This document shows positions 17,244-25,836 of a stretch of DNA of 64,000 bases, one piece after another (position 1 is the first letter of the stretch; every line of letters starts with the position of its first letter). Location: positions 162,927 through 226,926 of the forward strand of contig CAWBVW010000010.1 of NCBI GenBank assembly GCA_963792365.1. Reading direction: 5' to 3'. The position numbers and the translations under genes were made by a program. The stretch is from JAOUGY01 sp963792365 (GTDB lineage: Bacteria > Actinomycetota > Acidimicrobiia > Spongiisociales > ZC4RG35). Under the pieces are notes generated by a model that saw only the letters and a list, made by a program, of their open reading frames with translations, had not been told where the DNA came from and ran no database searches.

Positions 17244-19292
17244 ATGCGATTCACCGTTCGATCCGGATCGGATCCGGTCGCCCGCGCCGACGCGATTCTG
17301 CTGAAAGCACTCGGCTTGCCCGCCGGGGGCGCCGTGAAGGTGGGGAAGACCCATGTGCTGATCAAGGGCGGCGACATGACCGAGCCGACTGCCATCCGCC
17401 TTGGGCCGATCGCGATGGGAAACGCCGGTGTGGCAGAGGGGCAGAGCGTCGATGTGGAGCGAGCCGTGTTGCCACCCGCAGGGCTCGTGGTGATCGCAGC
17501 GGACCGACTCCCAGCCGAACCCCGCGACCTGGTGCGAGCGATGCAGGGGCGTCCCGTCAGCTCGGGCGACCGGATCACGGTGGACGGTGCCTATCTGGGA
17601 AGCGAGGAAGCCGTCACGCTCGCGATCGAACGTGTGGAACCTCGGGGCGCCGGGTTGATTGGACCTGCCACCCGGTTTGCGACCGCAGGCTCGCCCGAGG
17701 CGACGGAGCCACTTCCCGACGCCGGCGACCCGCAACGAGTAACCACACCGAGAACGCCGCCCGTGATTGCGACACCGCCTCGAGGCCCATCCAAATCCGA
17801 AGCCCTGCTCGCCGGCCTCGACTCGGAGCTCGACCTTCTCTCCGGCTGGTTGTCGCTGCTGACTTCACCCCGAGACCTGCCTGCTGCCTGGGGCTTGCCC
17901 AAGGTCGCCGGCATCTTGCTCGACGGTCCGCACGGATGCGGCAAGGCCGAATTGGTTGCGGCGGCCGCCGCCAACGCGGGAACCCGGGTGCACGAGGTGG
18001 ACGTCGACCTCGTCTTCAAGCCGGATCGGTTGCTCGAGATGCTCGAGAAGGCTGTCACCGGACAAGCGACCCCGGTGGTCATCTTCGTGGACCGGATCGA
18101 GGCAGTCGCGGGCGACGAGGCTCTCAGCCCGTTCCGGACCCAGGTGGCGGCCATCATGCGGTGGTTCCTCGACGCCGTCGCCGACAAGCCGGGCATGGCT
18201 TGCGTCATCGGGGTGGCGTCCCGCAAGAGCCTCGACGAAGCGATCACAGCGTCGCCGCTCCTGCCACGTTCCATCGCGATTCCACCCCCGGATCACACCC
18301 GTCGAAAACTCCTGTTCGAGGCGGCGCTGGCCCGGGTGCCGAACGACAACATCGACTTCGACCGATTGGCCAACCGGTCGGCCGGTTTCTCTGGCGCCGA
18401 CGTACTGGCCGCCGTCGTGCACGCCTCGTCACGGGTAGCGCGCAACGAGGCGAAGCTGACGACCGACGATCTCGTGACGGCCGTCGAAGAGACGCAACCC
18501 TCACTCGGGTCGATGTCGCTCGGCGAGATGCCTTCGTACGGTTTCGAGAAGGTCGCCAACCTCGTCGACGTCAAACAACGGCTGACCGAAGCGGTGATCT
18601 GGCCGGTCAGCGATCCCGACCGTTTCAAGGCGATGGGCGTAGAGCCCCCTCGCGGCGTGCTCCTGTATGGCCCGCCCGGCACCGGCAAGACCTTCGTGGT
18701 TCGAGCACTCGCCCACGAAGCGGGTGCCGCCTTCTTCTCGGTGAAGGGTGCAGAACTGCTCGACAAGTACGTGGGTGAGTCTGAGCGTGCAGTGCGGGAA
18801 GTGTTCGCACGTGCCCGAGGCGCTGCGCCGGCGATCATCTTCTTCGACGAGTTCGACGCCCTTGCTCCGGTTCGTGGCAGGTCCACCAACTCTGTCACCG
18901 ACTCGGTGGTGGCCGCCCTCCTCACCGAGATCGACGGGGTGGGCGCCCGAGGCGATGTGTCGGTCATCGCGGCGACCAACCGGCGCGATCTGATCGACCC
19001 GGCATTGCTCCGCGCCGGCAGGTTCGAGATCCAGATCGAGCTCGGGCTCCCCGAGCAGGAATCGCGCATGGCGCTCCTGCGGATATCAGACGTTCCCTTC
19101 GGCGACGACGTCGACCTCGATGGGCTGGCCGAGATCACCGATGGGATGAGCTTTGCAGACATCACCGGCGTGCTTCGGGAGAGTGCACTCGATGCGCTCC
19201 GGGCAAACCGCGACGCCACCACCGTGGAATGGGCTCAGATCGAGACGGCGGTGACCCGCTGGCATACGACCCGCAGACCCGAATCGGGGTGA
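17244..19292 (+). CDS. Cdc48/VCP-like AAA protein with degenerate D1
   Basis: A 682-residue protein with a VCP-type N-domain (double-psi barrel-like, about 1-140), a short linker and two AAA modules. D1 (about 215-390) has a changed Walker A (GPHGCGKA) and a changed Walker B (VVIFVDR, Arg where Glu is needed), so it probably binds but does not hydrolyse ATP. D2 (about 420-660) is intact: GPPGTGKT, IIFFDEFDAL, sensor AATNR and the arginine-finger block DPALLRAGRF. Such actinobacterial Cdc48-like ATPases are thought to remodel or unfold proteins. It stands alone between ald and an acyl-CoA dehydrogenase. Confidence 0.88.
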   Translation: MRFTVRSGSDPVARADAILLKALGLPAGGAVKVGKTHVLIKGGDMTEPTAIRLGPIAMGNAGVAEGQSVDVERAVLPPAGLVVIAADRLPAEPRDLVRAMQGRPVSSGDRITVDGAYLGSEEAVTLAIERVEPRGAGLIGPATRFATAGSPEATEPLPDAGDPQRVTTPRTPPVIATPPRGPSKSEALLAGLDSELDLLSGWLSLLTSPRDLPAAWGLPKVAGILLDGPHGCGKAELVAAAAANAGTRVHEVDVDLVFKPDRLLEMLEKAVTGQATPVVIFVDRIEAVAGDEALSPFRTQVAAIMRWFLDAVADKPGMACVIGVASRKSLDEAITASPLLPRSIAIPPPDHTRRKLLFEAALARVPNDNIDFDRLANRSAGFSGADVLAAVVHASSRVARNEAKLTTDDLVTAVEETQPSLGSMSLGEMPSYGFEKVANLVDVKQRLTEAVIWPVSDPDRFKAMGVEPPRGVLLYGPPGTGKTFVVRALAHEAGAAFFSVKGAELLDKYVGESERAVREVFARARGAAPAIIFFDEFDALAPVRGRSTNSVTDSVVAALLTEIDGVGARGDVSVIAATNRRDLIDPALLRAGRFEIQIELGLPEQESRMALLRISDVPFGDDVDLDGLAEITDGMSFADITGVLRESALDALRANRDATTVEWAQIETAVTRWHTTRRPESG

Positions 19293-19358
19293 CGCCGAAG
19301 CCACATCGTCCGTTACGTCACAACCATCCCACCACGACCGACTCAGGAGGCAAGCGTC

Positions 19359-20579
19359 TCAGCGCGGACTCGGCTCCTTCGGGAGGCCGAGGATCATCTC
19401 GCCGATGATGTTGCGCTGGATCTCGTTGGTTCCGGCATAGATCGTCCCCGCCCGAGCGTTGAGAAACACCGTTTGCCACGAGGCAGTGGAGTTGGGGGCG
19501 TTGTAGTCGTCGCTCCTGAATGCCGACGATGGGCGTCGCCCATCGGCGACAAGACCGGCCGGACCGAGAACGTCCATCGCCAGCTCCGTGACCTCCTTGT
19601 GATAGTCGCTCCACCACACCTTGGTGATCGCCGCCTCGGGCCCCGGCTTCTGGCCCTGGGCGAACCGTGTGAGTGCCGAATACCCCATGAAGCGCATGAT
19701 CTCGACCTTGGCATGGGCCTTCGCCAGCCGGTCCCGGATCTCGGGATCGTGGGCGGCACCGGTCTCCCTCGCCATCCGGAACAACCGATCCAGCTCGTTG
19801 CGAAAGGCGATTCCCAGCACGGCTGCGTCCTTGCCGCGCTCGAATCCGAGCAAGGCCATCGTCACACGCCAGCCGTCGTTCACCTTTCCGATCAGGTTGT
19901 CCTTGCCGGTACGTGCATCGGTGAAGAAGACCTCGTTGAACTCCGACTCACCGGACAGCATCTTGATGGGGCGGACCTCCACCCCTGGCTGATCCATGGG
20001 AACCAGGAGGAACGTGATTCCACGATGCTTCGGTGCCTCCGGGTCGGTGCGAGCGACCACGAAGATCCAGTTGGCGAGGTGACCTGCCGAGGTCCAGATC
20101 TTCTGGCCGTTGATGATCCACTCGTCGCCGTCGAGGACCGCCCGAGTCTTCACACCTGCGAGATCGGAACCGGCGTCTGGCTCCGAATAGCCCTGACACC
20201 ACACGTGTTCACCCGACAGCAGCTTCGGGAGGAAGTGTCTCTTCTGCTCTTCGGTTCCGAGAGTGAGCAGCGTGTTGCCGAGCATTCCGATCGAGAACGC
20301 ATCGTTCATGCCTCCAGAAGGCACGCCGGCTCTGGCGAGCTCCTCATGGACCACCGTGGCCTCGATCTCTGACAGGCCCCGACCGCCGTACTCGACCGGC
20401 CACTCGAGGCCGAGCCAGCCGCCCTCGTACAACTTGACGCGCCATTCGGTTCGAAACGTCTCTAGTGCATCGAGGTCGAGGGTCCCGGTTCCGCCCCAAT
20501 CTCGAGGAAGGTTGTCATCGAGCCAGGATTTCACCTCTGCCCTGATCTTCTCGGCAGAGTCTGGGTAGCTGAAGTCCAT
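19359..20579 (-). CDS. Acyl-CoA dehydrogenase
   Basis: A 406-residue FAD enzyme of the standard three-domain fold, oxidising an acyl-CoA to the 2-enoyl-CoA. Seen are WCQGYSEPDAGSDLAGVKTRA (flavin and substrate block), GQKIWTSAGHLANWIFVVART and the C-terminal region ending INAGTNEIQ-like (YAGTNEIQRNIIGEMILGLP). It is close to the FadE-type enzymes numerous in actinobacteria. The start at the ATG at 20579 precedes the typical MDFSYPDSAEKIRAEVKSWL opening. The substrate chain cannot be told. Confidence 0.9.
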   Translation of the reverse strand: MDFSYPDSAEKIRAEVKSWLDDNLPRDWGGTGTLDLDALETFRTEWRVKLYEGGWLGLEWPVEYGGRGLSEIEATVVHEELARAGVPSGGMNDAFSIGMLGNTLLTLGTEEQKRHFLPKLLSGEHVWCQGYSEPDAGSDLAGVKTRAVLDGDEWIINGQKIWTSAGHLANWIFVVARTDPEAPKHRGITFLLVPMDQPGVEVRPIKMLSGESEFNEVFFTDARTGKDNLIGKVNDGWRVTMALLGFERGKDAAVLGIAFRNELDRLFRMARETGAAHDPEIRDRLAKAHAKVEIMRFMGYSALTRFAQGQKPGPEAAITKVWWSDYHKEVTELAMDVLGPAGLVADGRRPSSAFRSDDYNAPNSTASWQTVFLNARAGTIYAGTNEIQRNIIGEMILGLPKEPSPR

Positions 20580-20722
20580 CGGGTCCCTCGTGTCGATCGG
20601 CCTGTGTGCCTGAGCGTACCTCGGGTGCGAAGTGTCCCACGCGTTGCGCCGGGTGGAGCCTGCGGACCGCCTCGGTCCGCAATCGCTCCTACCGTGATCG
20701 CACGACAAGAGAGGGAGCTCCG

Positions 20723-21160
20723 ATGGCCTACGACTTCCAGGTTGTGATCGATTGTGCAAAGCCCCATGACCTCGCCGATTGGTGGGCGGCTGCCTTGGGG
20801 TGGGATGTCGAGCCTCAAGACCCGAACTTCATCGACGAGATGATCTCGAAGGGTCTCGCCACCGAGGACGACACCGTCGAACACAGAGGATCGAAGGTCT
20901 GGAAGGACGGTGCTGCAATCCGTCCCCCCAAGCAGCCTGAAGGAACGGCACCACGACGCATCCTCTTTCAGCTCGTGCCCGAACCCAAGACGGTCAAGAA
21001 CCGGGTCCACCTCGACATCTGGGTCGGACCCGACAATGTGGAAGCAGAGCAGAGTCGTTTGGAATCGACGGGGGCGACCTTTCTCCACACCGGTCGACAG
21101 GGTCCGCATTCCTGGGTGACCATGGCCGACCCCGAGGGAAACGAGTTCTGTATCTCCTGA
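20723..21160 (+). CDS. VOC-family (glyoxalase-like) protein
   Basis: A small protein of 145 residues with the beta-alpha-beta-beta-beta pattern of the vicinal oxygen chelate fold. It opens with AYDFQVVIDCAKPHDLADWW and has RVHLDIWVG and the closing DPEGNEFCIS typical of the actinobacterial VOC/glyoxalase-like proteins. A GAGGGAG ribosome-binding site precedes the ATG. Enzymatic activity is unproven; some relatives are resistance or binding proteins. It is divergent from the acyl-CoA dehydrogenase gene with 143 bases between. Confidence 0.8.
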   Translation: MAYDFQVVIDCAKPHDLADWWAAALGWDVEPQDPNFIDEMISKGLATEDDTVEHRGSKVWKDGAAIRPPKQPEGTAPRRILFQLVPEPKTVKNRVHLDIWVGPDNVEAEQSRLESTGATFLHTGRQGPHSWVTMADPEGNEFCIS

Positions 21161-21227
21161 ACGCGGGGCGCGGGAGCTCTCGGCCCCACCGAGCGTCGAG
21201 TCAGGGGGCGGACGGCACACGGCCGAC

Positions 21228-21334
21228 GGCCGACAGCCACTTCACCCGCGACGAGGATTCGGGTCCGAACGCCACGCGGAGGAGCAACGGCGAGGTGCAT
21301 CCGGGAGTCGGCCGTGGGCCGTTGGCTGTCGGCC
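21228..21334. repeat. Inverted GGCCGACAGCCA repeat between VOC gene and hisA
   Basis: GGCCGACAGCCA at 21228-21239 is matched by TGGCTGTCGGCC at 21323-21334. The left copy follows a partial tandem of ACGGCCG units, and the right copy is preceded by related GGCCG bases. Lying between two convergent genes, the repeat may be a decayed intergenic repeat or fold in the transcripts. Confidence 0.45.
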
Positions 21335-21370
21335 CGTCACCACGCCAGTGCTGTCAGCACCGGTCGCCAA

Positions 21371-22066
21371 CTACGTTGCGAGCGCCTCGGCAAGTGTGAA
21401 GCGGCCCTCGTAGAGGGCTCGTCCGACGATCACGCCTTCGCAGCCGAGGGCGTCGACGGCGCGGATGTCGTCGAGGGAGCCGACGCCGCCGCTCGCGATC
21501 ACGGCGAATCGGCCGTCCGCCAGCACGGTGCGCAGGAGATTCGTCTCGGGGCCTTCCATGGTTCCGTCCCGCCCGATCCCGGTCACGAGCATGCGGCGAC
21601 AGCCAACCTCGGCAAGGCCATCGAGTACGGACTGCAGGTCACGCCCCTCGTCGAGCCATCCGGCGCCGGTCACCTTTCCACCTCTGACGTCGACGGCCGC
21701 CACCACCCGGTCGGGATCCCCCACCTCGGCGAGAATCTCGGGTTCCCAGACTGCGGCGGTTCCCATCACCACCCGCGCCGCACCGGCCCCGAGCGCTCGA
21801 CGGGCCAGTTCGGCGGTTCGGATTCCGCCCCCGACCTGAAAAGGAACTCCGGCTGCCGACAGAGACTCCCAGAGTGCGACATCGGGCTCGCCGGTCTTGG
21901 CGCCCATCAGGTCCACCACATGGACCAGGGCCGCTCCACGGTCGGTCCACTCGCGGGCTCGAGCGACTGGATCGGCTGCGTAGACCGTGACCCGGTCGTA
22001 GTCCCCGTGCATGAGGCGCACCACCTCTCCGCCGAGCACGTCGACGGCAGGAATGATCTGGATCAT
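21371..22066 (-). CDS. hisA: Phosphoribosylformimino-AICAR ribotide isomerase
   Basis: A 231-residue TIM-barrel enzyme for the fourth step of histidine synthesis. It has IIPAVDVLGGEVVRLMHGDY with the catalytic Asp, VGGGIRTAE (phosphate loop), DVRGGKVTGAGW with the second catalytic Asp, VTGIGRDGTMEGP and IASGGVGSLDDI. In actinobacteria the homologue PriA often also serves tryptophan synthesis; I cannot tell from sequence whether that is so here. The gene is divergent from the rest of the his operon, with a palindromic operator in the 72-base gap. Confidence 0.9.
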   Translation of the reverse strand: MIQIIPAVDVLGGEVVRLMHGDYDRVTVYAADPVARAREWTDRGAALVHVVDLMGAKTGEPDVALWESLSAAGVPFQVGGGIRTAELARRALGAGAARVVMGTAAVWEPEILAEVGDPDRVVAAVDVRGGKVTGAGWLDEGRDLQSVLDGLAEVGCRRMLVTGIGRDGTMEGPETNLLRTVLADGRFAVIASGGVGSLDDIRAVDALGCEGVIVGRALYEGRFTLAEALAT

Positions 22067-22100
22067 GTGTTCACCCCGCCTTGCTTCCCAACCGACTCAC

Positions 22101-22136
22101 TGTGTTAACGTGCTAGAACGCTACCACGTTAGGACA
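22101..22136. promoter_or_regulatory. Palindromic operator in the divergent his promoter region
   Basis: Arms AACGTGCTAG (22107-22116) and CTACCACGTT (22121-22130) form a palindrome around AACG with one mismatch; weaker symmetry extends to 22101-22136 (TGT ... ACA). The core TAG-N4-CTA has the same geometry as the E. coli trp operator (CTAG-TTAA-CTAG) bound by TrpR. The adjacent gene encodes a TrpR-superfamily protein, so this is probably its operator controlling both hisA and the hisG operon. Confidence 0.62.
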
Positions 22137-22138
22137 GC

Positions 22139-22436
22139 ATGACCGACCGCGACTGGCGCAATCCTCACATCCAAGCCTTGTTCGAGACCATCCTCGGCCT
22201 CGAGGACAGCGAAGACGCCGCCGACTTCTTCCGCGACCTGTGCACTCTGCCGCGAACTCGAAGACATGAGCCAGCGGTGGGCCGTTGTGCGTCTCCTCGA
22301 CAAGGGACACTCCTACCGAGAGGTGTCGGATCTCACCGGCGCGTCCACCGCCACTATCACCCGGATCAACCAGTGGCTCACTCGTGGCACCGGAGGGTAC
22401 CGACGCGCCCTCGACCGACAGGCCGCCTCGACATGA
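22139..22436 (+). pseudogene. TrpR-superfamily (YerC/HisR-like) regulator with a 1-base frameshift
   Basis: The ATG at 22139 begins a frame reading NPHIQALFETILGLEDSEDA then FFRDLCTL (to about 22249). The expected continuation, RELEDMSQRWAVVRLLDKGH then SYREVSDLTGASTATITRIN with the helix-turn-helix, is found one base shifted from 22251 and ends at TGA 22434-22436, overlapping the hisG ATG. One extra C near 22247-22252 explains this. The zero frame has no stop and runs into hisG in frame. YerC/HisR proteins are predicted histidine repressors in Firmicutes. A sequencing error, a true mutation or recoding are all possible; the ATGA overlap with hisG favours a gene that was intact until recently. 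Confidence 0.75.
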
Positions 22437-23278
22437 CGTTTGCGCTCGCCGTCCCCAACAAAGGACGGCTCAAGGAGCCGTCGGTGAAGCTCCTGCGCGA
22501 CGCGGGTCTCTCGTTCGAGGTCACCGAACGCGCCCTGTCGGTCCCGGTACGAAACGTCGACATGGAGCTTCTGTTCGTCCGGACCGAGGACATCCCCGAG
22601 CTCGTGTCGGACGCCGTGGCGGACGTCGGCATCACAGGTGTCGATCTCGTCGCCGAACACGGCAACGGTCTTCAGAGCATCGCGGAACTCGGCTACGGAC
22701 ATTGCCGCCTTGTGGCAGCGGTGCCCAATGCGTCACCGATCGAGAAGACCGATGAATTCTCGGGTCTGCGGGTCGCCACGGCACATCCACACGCCACATC
22801 CACCTACTTCGCCGAGCGATCCATCGATGTCGACGTGGTGGCATTGCGTGGATCGGTGGAGGTGGCGACCAAGATCGGGGTGGCGGACGCCATCGTCGAT
22901 CTGGTGTCGACGGGCTCGACGCTCCGTGTGAACGGACTGCGAGCGGTCGGAACGCTCATCGAGTCGCAGGCGATCCTGGTCAGCCGCGCCGGCGAGGTCG
23001 ACGACACGAGGGTTCAACAGGTTGCAACCGCTCTTCGCGCAGTCACCGCAGGCCGTCGCAAGCGATATCTCCTCCTCAACGCCCCCACCACCGCACTCGA
23101 CGCCATCGTCGATCTGATACCCGGCCTCGAGGCACCGACGGTCGTGCCGCTGGCAGAGGACAACTGGGTGGCGATCCACTCGGTGGTCGACGCCGAGCAC
23201 CTGTGGGAGCTCCTACCCGAACTCGAAGCCGCCGGCGGCAAAGGAATCCTCGTACTCCCGATCGAGCAGTTGCTGTGA
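22433..23278 (+). CDS. hisG: ATP phosphoribosyltransferase, long form
   Basis: The first enzyme of histidine synthesis, joining ATP and PRPP; 281 residues, the long form with a C-terminal regulatory ACT-like domain (about 208-281) for histidine feedback. Seen are FALAVPNKGRLKEPSVKLL, DVGITGVDLVAEHG, RVATAHPHATSTYF and the PRPP loop DAIVDLVSTGSTLRVNGL. The ATG at 22433 overlaps the stop of the shifted upstream regulator frame. As a long form it does not need HisZ. Confidence 0.93.
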   Translation: MTFALAVPNKGRLKEPSVKLLRDAGLSFEVTERALSVPVRNVDMELLFVRTEDIPELVSDAVADVGITGVDLVAEHGNGLQSIAELGYGHCRLVAAVPNASPIEKTDEFSGLRVATAHPHATSTYFAERSIDVDVVALRGSVEVATKIGVADAIVDLVSTGSTLRVNGLRAVGTLIESQAILVSRAGEVDDTRVQQVATALRAVTAGRRKRYLLLNAPTTALDAIVDLIPGLEAPTVVPLAEDNWVAIHSVVDAEHLWELLPELEAAGGKGILVLPIEQLL

Positions 23279-23289
23279 TGTATAGATCT

Positions 23290-23312
23290 CCAGTCTCCGG
23301 TCGCCAGTCTCC
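23290..23312. repeat. Short direct repeat in the hisG-hisD gap
   Basis: CCAGTCTCC occurs at 23290-23298 and again at 23304-23312 with a 14-base period, and a further CCAG follows. The 61-base gap is the only real spacing in an otherwise overlapping operon, so the repeat looks like an inserted element or slippage product. Confidence 0.4.
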
Positions 23313-23339
23313 AGCCCGAGATCGTTCCAGGCGGTCGCA

Positions 23340-24626
23340 ATGAGGTTGCGCAGGATCGATCTCGATACGATGTCGCTCGCCGAACGGCGTGCCCTGCTGC
23401 GACGGTCCGCCGTCCCTCAGCGGGCGATTCGGGACGGTGCAGCCGCAATCTGCGACGACGTCGCCGAGCGGGGCGATGCCGCCATCGGTGAGTACGCCGG
23501 CCGGTTCGGCGGCGGGTTCCGCCGGGTGGAGGCCGACGAGATCGCCCGAGCCGTGGAACAGGCTGGAAGCGAGGTGGTCGCCGCGTTGGAGACGGCCAAG
23601 GCGAACGTCGAGGCGTATCACCGGGAGCAGCTCCCCCACGATCTGCAGGTCCAGACCGTGGATGGGGTGGAGATCACCCGACGCTGGACTCCGCTTCGGC
23701 GAATCGGCGCATACGTGCCCGGAGGAAAGGCGTCCTACCCGTCGTCGGTGATCATGACCGCGGTTCCGGCGAAGGTAGCCGGAGTCGAGCAGGTCGTCGT
23801 AGCCTCGCCTGCTGCTGCCGACGGTTCGGTCAACCCCGCCACCCTGGCCGCCTGCGCCGTCGCGGGCGTCGACGAGGTGTGGATCATGGGCGGCGCCCAG
23901 GCGGTGGCCGCACTCGCCTACGGCACCGAATCCGTGGAGCCGGTGGAGAAGATCGTCGGTCCCGGCAATGCCTGGGTCACAGCGGCGAAGCTGGCGGTCT
24001 TCGGGGTGTGTGCAATCGACCTCCCGGCCGGCCCGTCCGAGGTTCTGGTCCTCGCCGACGACACCGCCGACGCCACGTTGGTCGCCGTCGATCTGCTCTG
24101 CCAGGCCGAACACGGGCCCGACTCTCCCGCCGTGCTCGTGACAAACGACCCCGGGCTGCCCGAGCGCGTCGAGGCCGAGTTGGATCGGCTCCTCCCGGAG
24201 CTCGAACGCTCCGAGATCCTCGAGCAGGCCCTGGCGGAGCACGGCTGGTCGGTGGTGGTTCCCGACCGGGAATCCGGCATCGACTTCGCCAACGACTACG
24301 CCGGTGAGCACGTGACGATCATGACTGCCGATCCCGACGCCGATGCCAAGCAGATCACGGCTGCCGGGTCGGTGTACGTCGGGCGATGGTCACCCGAGTC
24401 GGCCGGCGACTACGCGACCGGCGCCAACCACGTCCTGCCCACGGGCGGGCTCGCCGCCGCTTGCGGCCCGCTGTCGGTCGAGGACTTCGGTTCGTGGCGA
24501 CAGGAACAGCGCATCACCAGGGACGGGCTCGAACGACTCGTCGACACGATCGCCACCCTCGCCACGGCCGAGGGACTCACCGCTCACCGTCTGGCCGCGC
24601 AGATCCGCCTCGAACAGGAGCAATGA
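23340..24626 (+). CDS. hisD: Histidinol dehydrogenase
   Basis: A 428-residue zinc enzyme that oxidises histidinol to histidine in two NAD-dependent steps. It has PGGKASYPSSVIMTAVPAKV, EKIVGPGNAWVTAAKLAVFG, DLPAGPSEVLVLAD, the His block DYAGEHVTIMT and GANHVLPTGG, covering zinc ligands and the catalytic Glu-His region. Length is normal for the family. The stop overlaps the hisB start. Confidence 0.94.
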   Translation: MRLRRIDLDTMSLAERRALLRRSAVPQRAIRDGAAAICDDVAERGDAAIGEYAGRFGGGFRRVEADEIARAVEQAGSEVVAALETAKANVEAYHREQLPHDLQVQTVDGVEITRRWTPLRRIGAYVPGGKASYPSSVIMTAVPAKVAGVEQVVVASPAAADGSVNPATLAACAVAGVDEVWIMGGAQAVAALAYGTESVEPVEKIVGPGNAWVTAAKLAVFGVCAIDLPAGPSEVLVLADDTADATLVAVDLLCQAEHGPDSPAVLVTNDPGLPERVEAELDRLLPELERSEILEQALAEHGWSVVVPDRESGIDFANDYAGEHVTIMTADPDADAKQITAAGSVYVGRWSPESAGDYATGANHVLPTGGLAAACGPLSVEDFGSWRQEQRITRDGLERLVDTIATLATAEGLTAHRLAAQIRLEQEQ

Positions 24627-25210
24627 TGACCAGAACCGCCAAGGTGACCCGCGAGACGAACGAGACGAACGTCGCCGTCGACCTCGATCTCGACGGCTCG
24701 GGTCAGGTGTCTGTGACCACTGGGATCGGGTTCTTCGACCACCTACTCACCTCGTTCGGACACCACGCGATGTTCGACCTCAAAGTGGAGACGACCGGTG
24801 ACATCCACATCGACGACCACCACACCGTCGAGGACACTGCGCTCGTGCTCGGTGAGGCCTTCGCTGCTGCGCTCGGTGATCGAAGCGGCATCTCACGGTT
24901 CGGCGACGCCACCGTGCCCATGGACGAGGCTCGCGCCACCGCGGTGGTCGACATCTCCGGGAGGCCGTACTCGGTGTTCGAGCTTCCGTTCGCCCAACCC
25001 ATGCTGGGAAGCCTGTCGACCCAGAACATCCCCCACGCGCTGGAGGCGTTCACGCGTACGGCCGGCATCACACTCCACGTCACCGCCACGGGATCCAACG
25101 ATCACCACATCGCAGAAGCCGCATTCAAGGCGCTCGCTCGTGCCATGCGGGCGGCCGTGGCGATCGACCCGCGTCGTGCCGGCGTGGCGTCGACGAAGGG
25201 CGTGTTGTGA
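24623..25210 (+). CDS. hisB: Imidazoleglycerol-phosphate dehydratase
   Basis: A 195-residue monofunctional dehydratase (no fused histidinol phosphatase), catalysing the sixth step. The metal-binding blocks are seen: GIGFFDHLLTSFGHHAMFDL, DDHHTVEDTALVLGEAF and GSNDHHIAEAAFKALARAM. Two ATG codons stand in a row at 24623 and 24626; the first overlaps the hisD stop (ATGA) and is used here. No separate histidinol phosphatase or hisC lies in the window. Confidence 0.94.
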   Translation: MMTRTAKVTRETNETNVAVDLDLDGSGQVSVTTGIGFFDHLLTSFGHHAMFDLKVETTGDIHIDDHHTVEDTALVLGEAFAAALGDRSGISRFGDATVPMDEARATAVVDISGRPYSVFELPFAQPMLGSLSTQNIPHALEAFTRTAGITLHVTATGSNDHHIAEAAFKALARAMRAAVAIDPRRAGVASTKGVL

Positions 25211-25836
25211 CGGCACGAGTCGCAGTCGTCGATCACGGCGCCGGGAACCTCGTCTCGATCGCCCGCGGTCTGGAGCGGGCCGGTGCGGAAGTCGTCGTGG
25301 CGACCGGACCCGAAGGCCTCGAAGGCGCGTCGGGTGTCGTCCTGCCGGGCGTCGGGACCACCCACTCGGTGATGGAGGGGATCCGCGACGCCGGCTTCGA
25401 GGAGCCCCTGAAGACCCTCGACGTGCCGCTGTTCGGCATCTGCGTCGGGATGCAGGTGCTGTTCGAGACCAGCGAGGAAGACGGCGCCCATTGCCTTGGC
25501 CTGATCGGCGGGAGGGTCCACCGTCTCGACAACGCCCCCCGCCTCCCCCACATCGGGTGGAACCAACTCCGTCTCGCCGACCACGATCCCCTCTTCGCGG
25601 GACTCGACGACGAGCCGATCGTCTACTTCGTGCACTCGTACGCCCCCGTGCCGGACGACCCCTCTACCGCAATCGCCTGGACGTCGTACGACGATCCCTT
25701 CGTCGCCGCCGTGCGCAAGGGGAGGATCAGCGGGACCCAGTTCCACCCCGAGCGCTCGGGTGATGCCGGCCTGCGCATCCTCGCCAACTTCGTGGCCGAA
25801 TGCACCGTCCCGGCGTCGGTCGGAGGAGCGTCGTGA
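25207..25836 (+). CDS. hisH: Imidazole glycerol phosphate synthase, glutaminase subunit
   Basis: A 209-residue class I glutamine amidotransferase that supplies ammonia to HisF. The triad is visible: Cys in LFGICVGMQVLFE and His/Glu in GTQFHPERSG. The opening VAVVDHGAGNLVSIARGLE is typical. The GTG start overlaps the hisB stop by four bases. Its stop overlaps the hisF GTG. Confidence 0.94.
   Translation: MTARVAVVDHGAGNLVSIARGLERAGAEVVVATGPEGLEGASGVVLPGVGTTHSVMEGIRDAGFEEPLKTLDVPLFGICVGMQVLFETSEEDGAHCLGLIGGRVHRLDNAPRLPHIGWNQLRLADHDPLFAGLDDEPIVYFVHSYAPVPDDPSTAIAWTSYDDPFVAAVRKGRISGTQFHPERSGDAGLRILANFVAECTVPASVGGAS

Noticed and set aside
22139..23278. A natural regulator-HisG fusion protein
   Set aside because: The helix-turn-helix half is well preserved in the shifted frame and ends with an ATGA overlap to hisG, so two separate genes are the more likely ancestral state.
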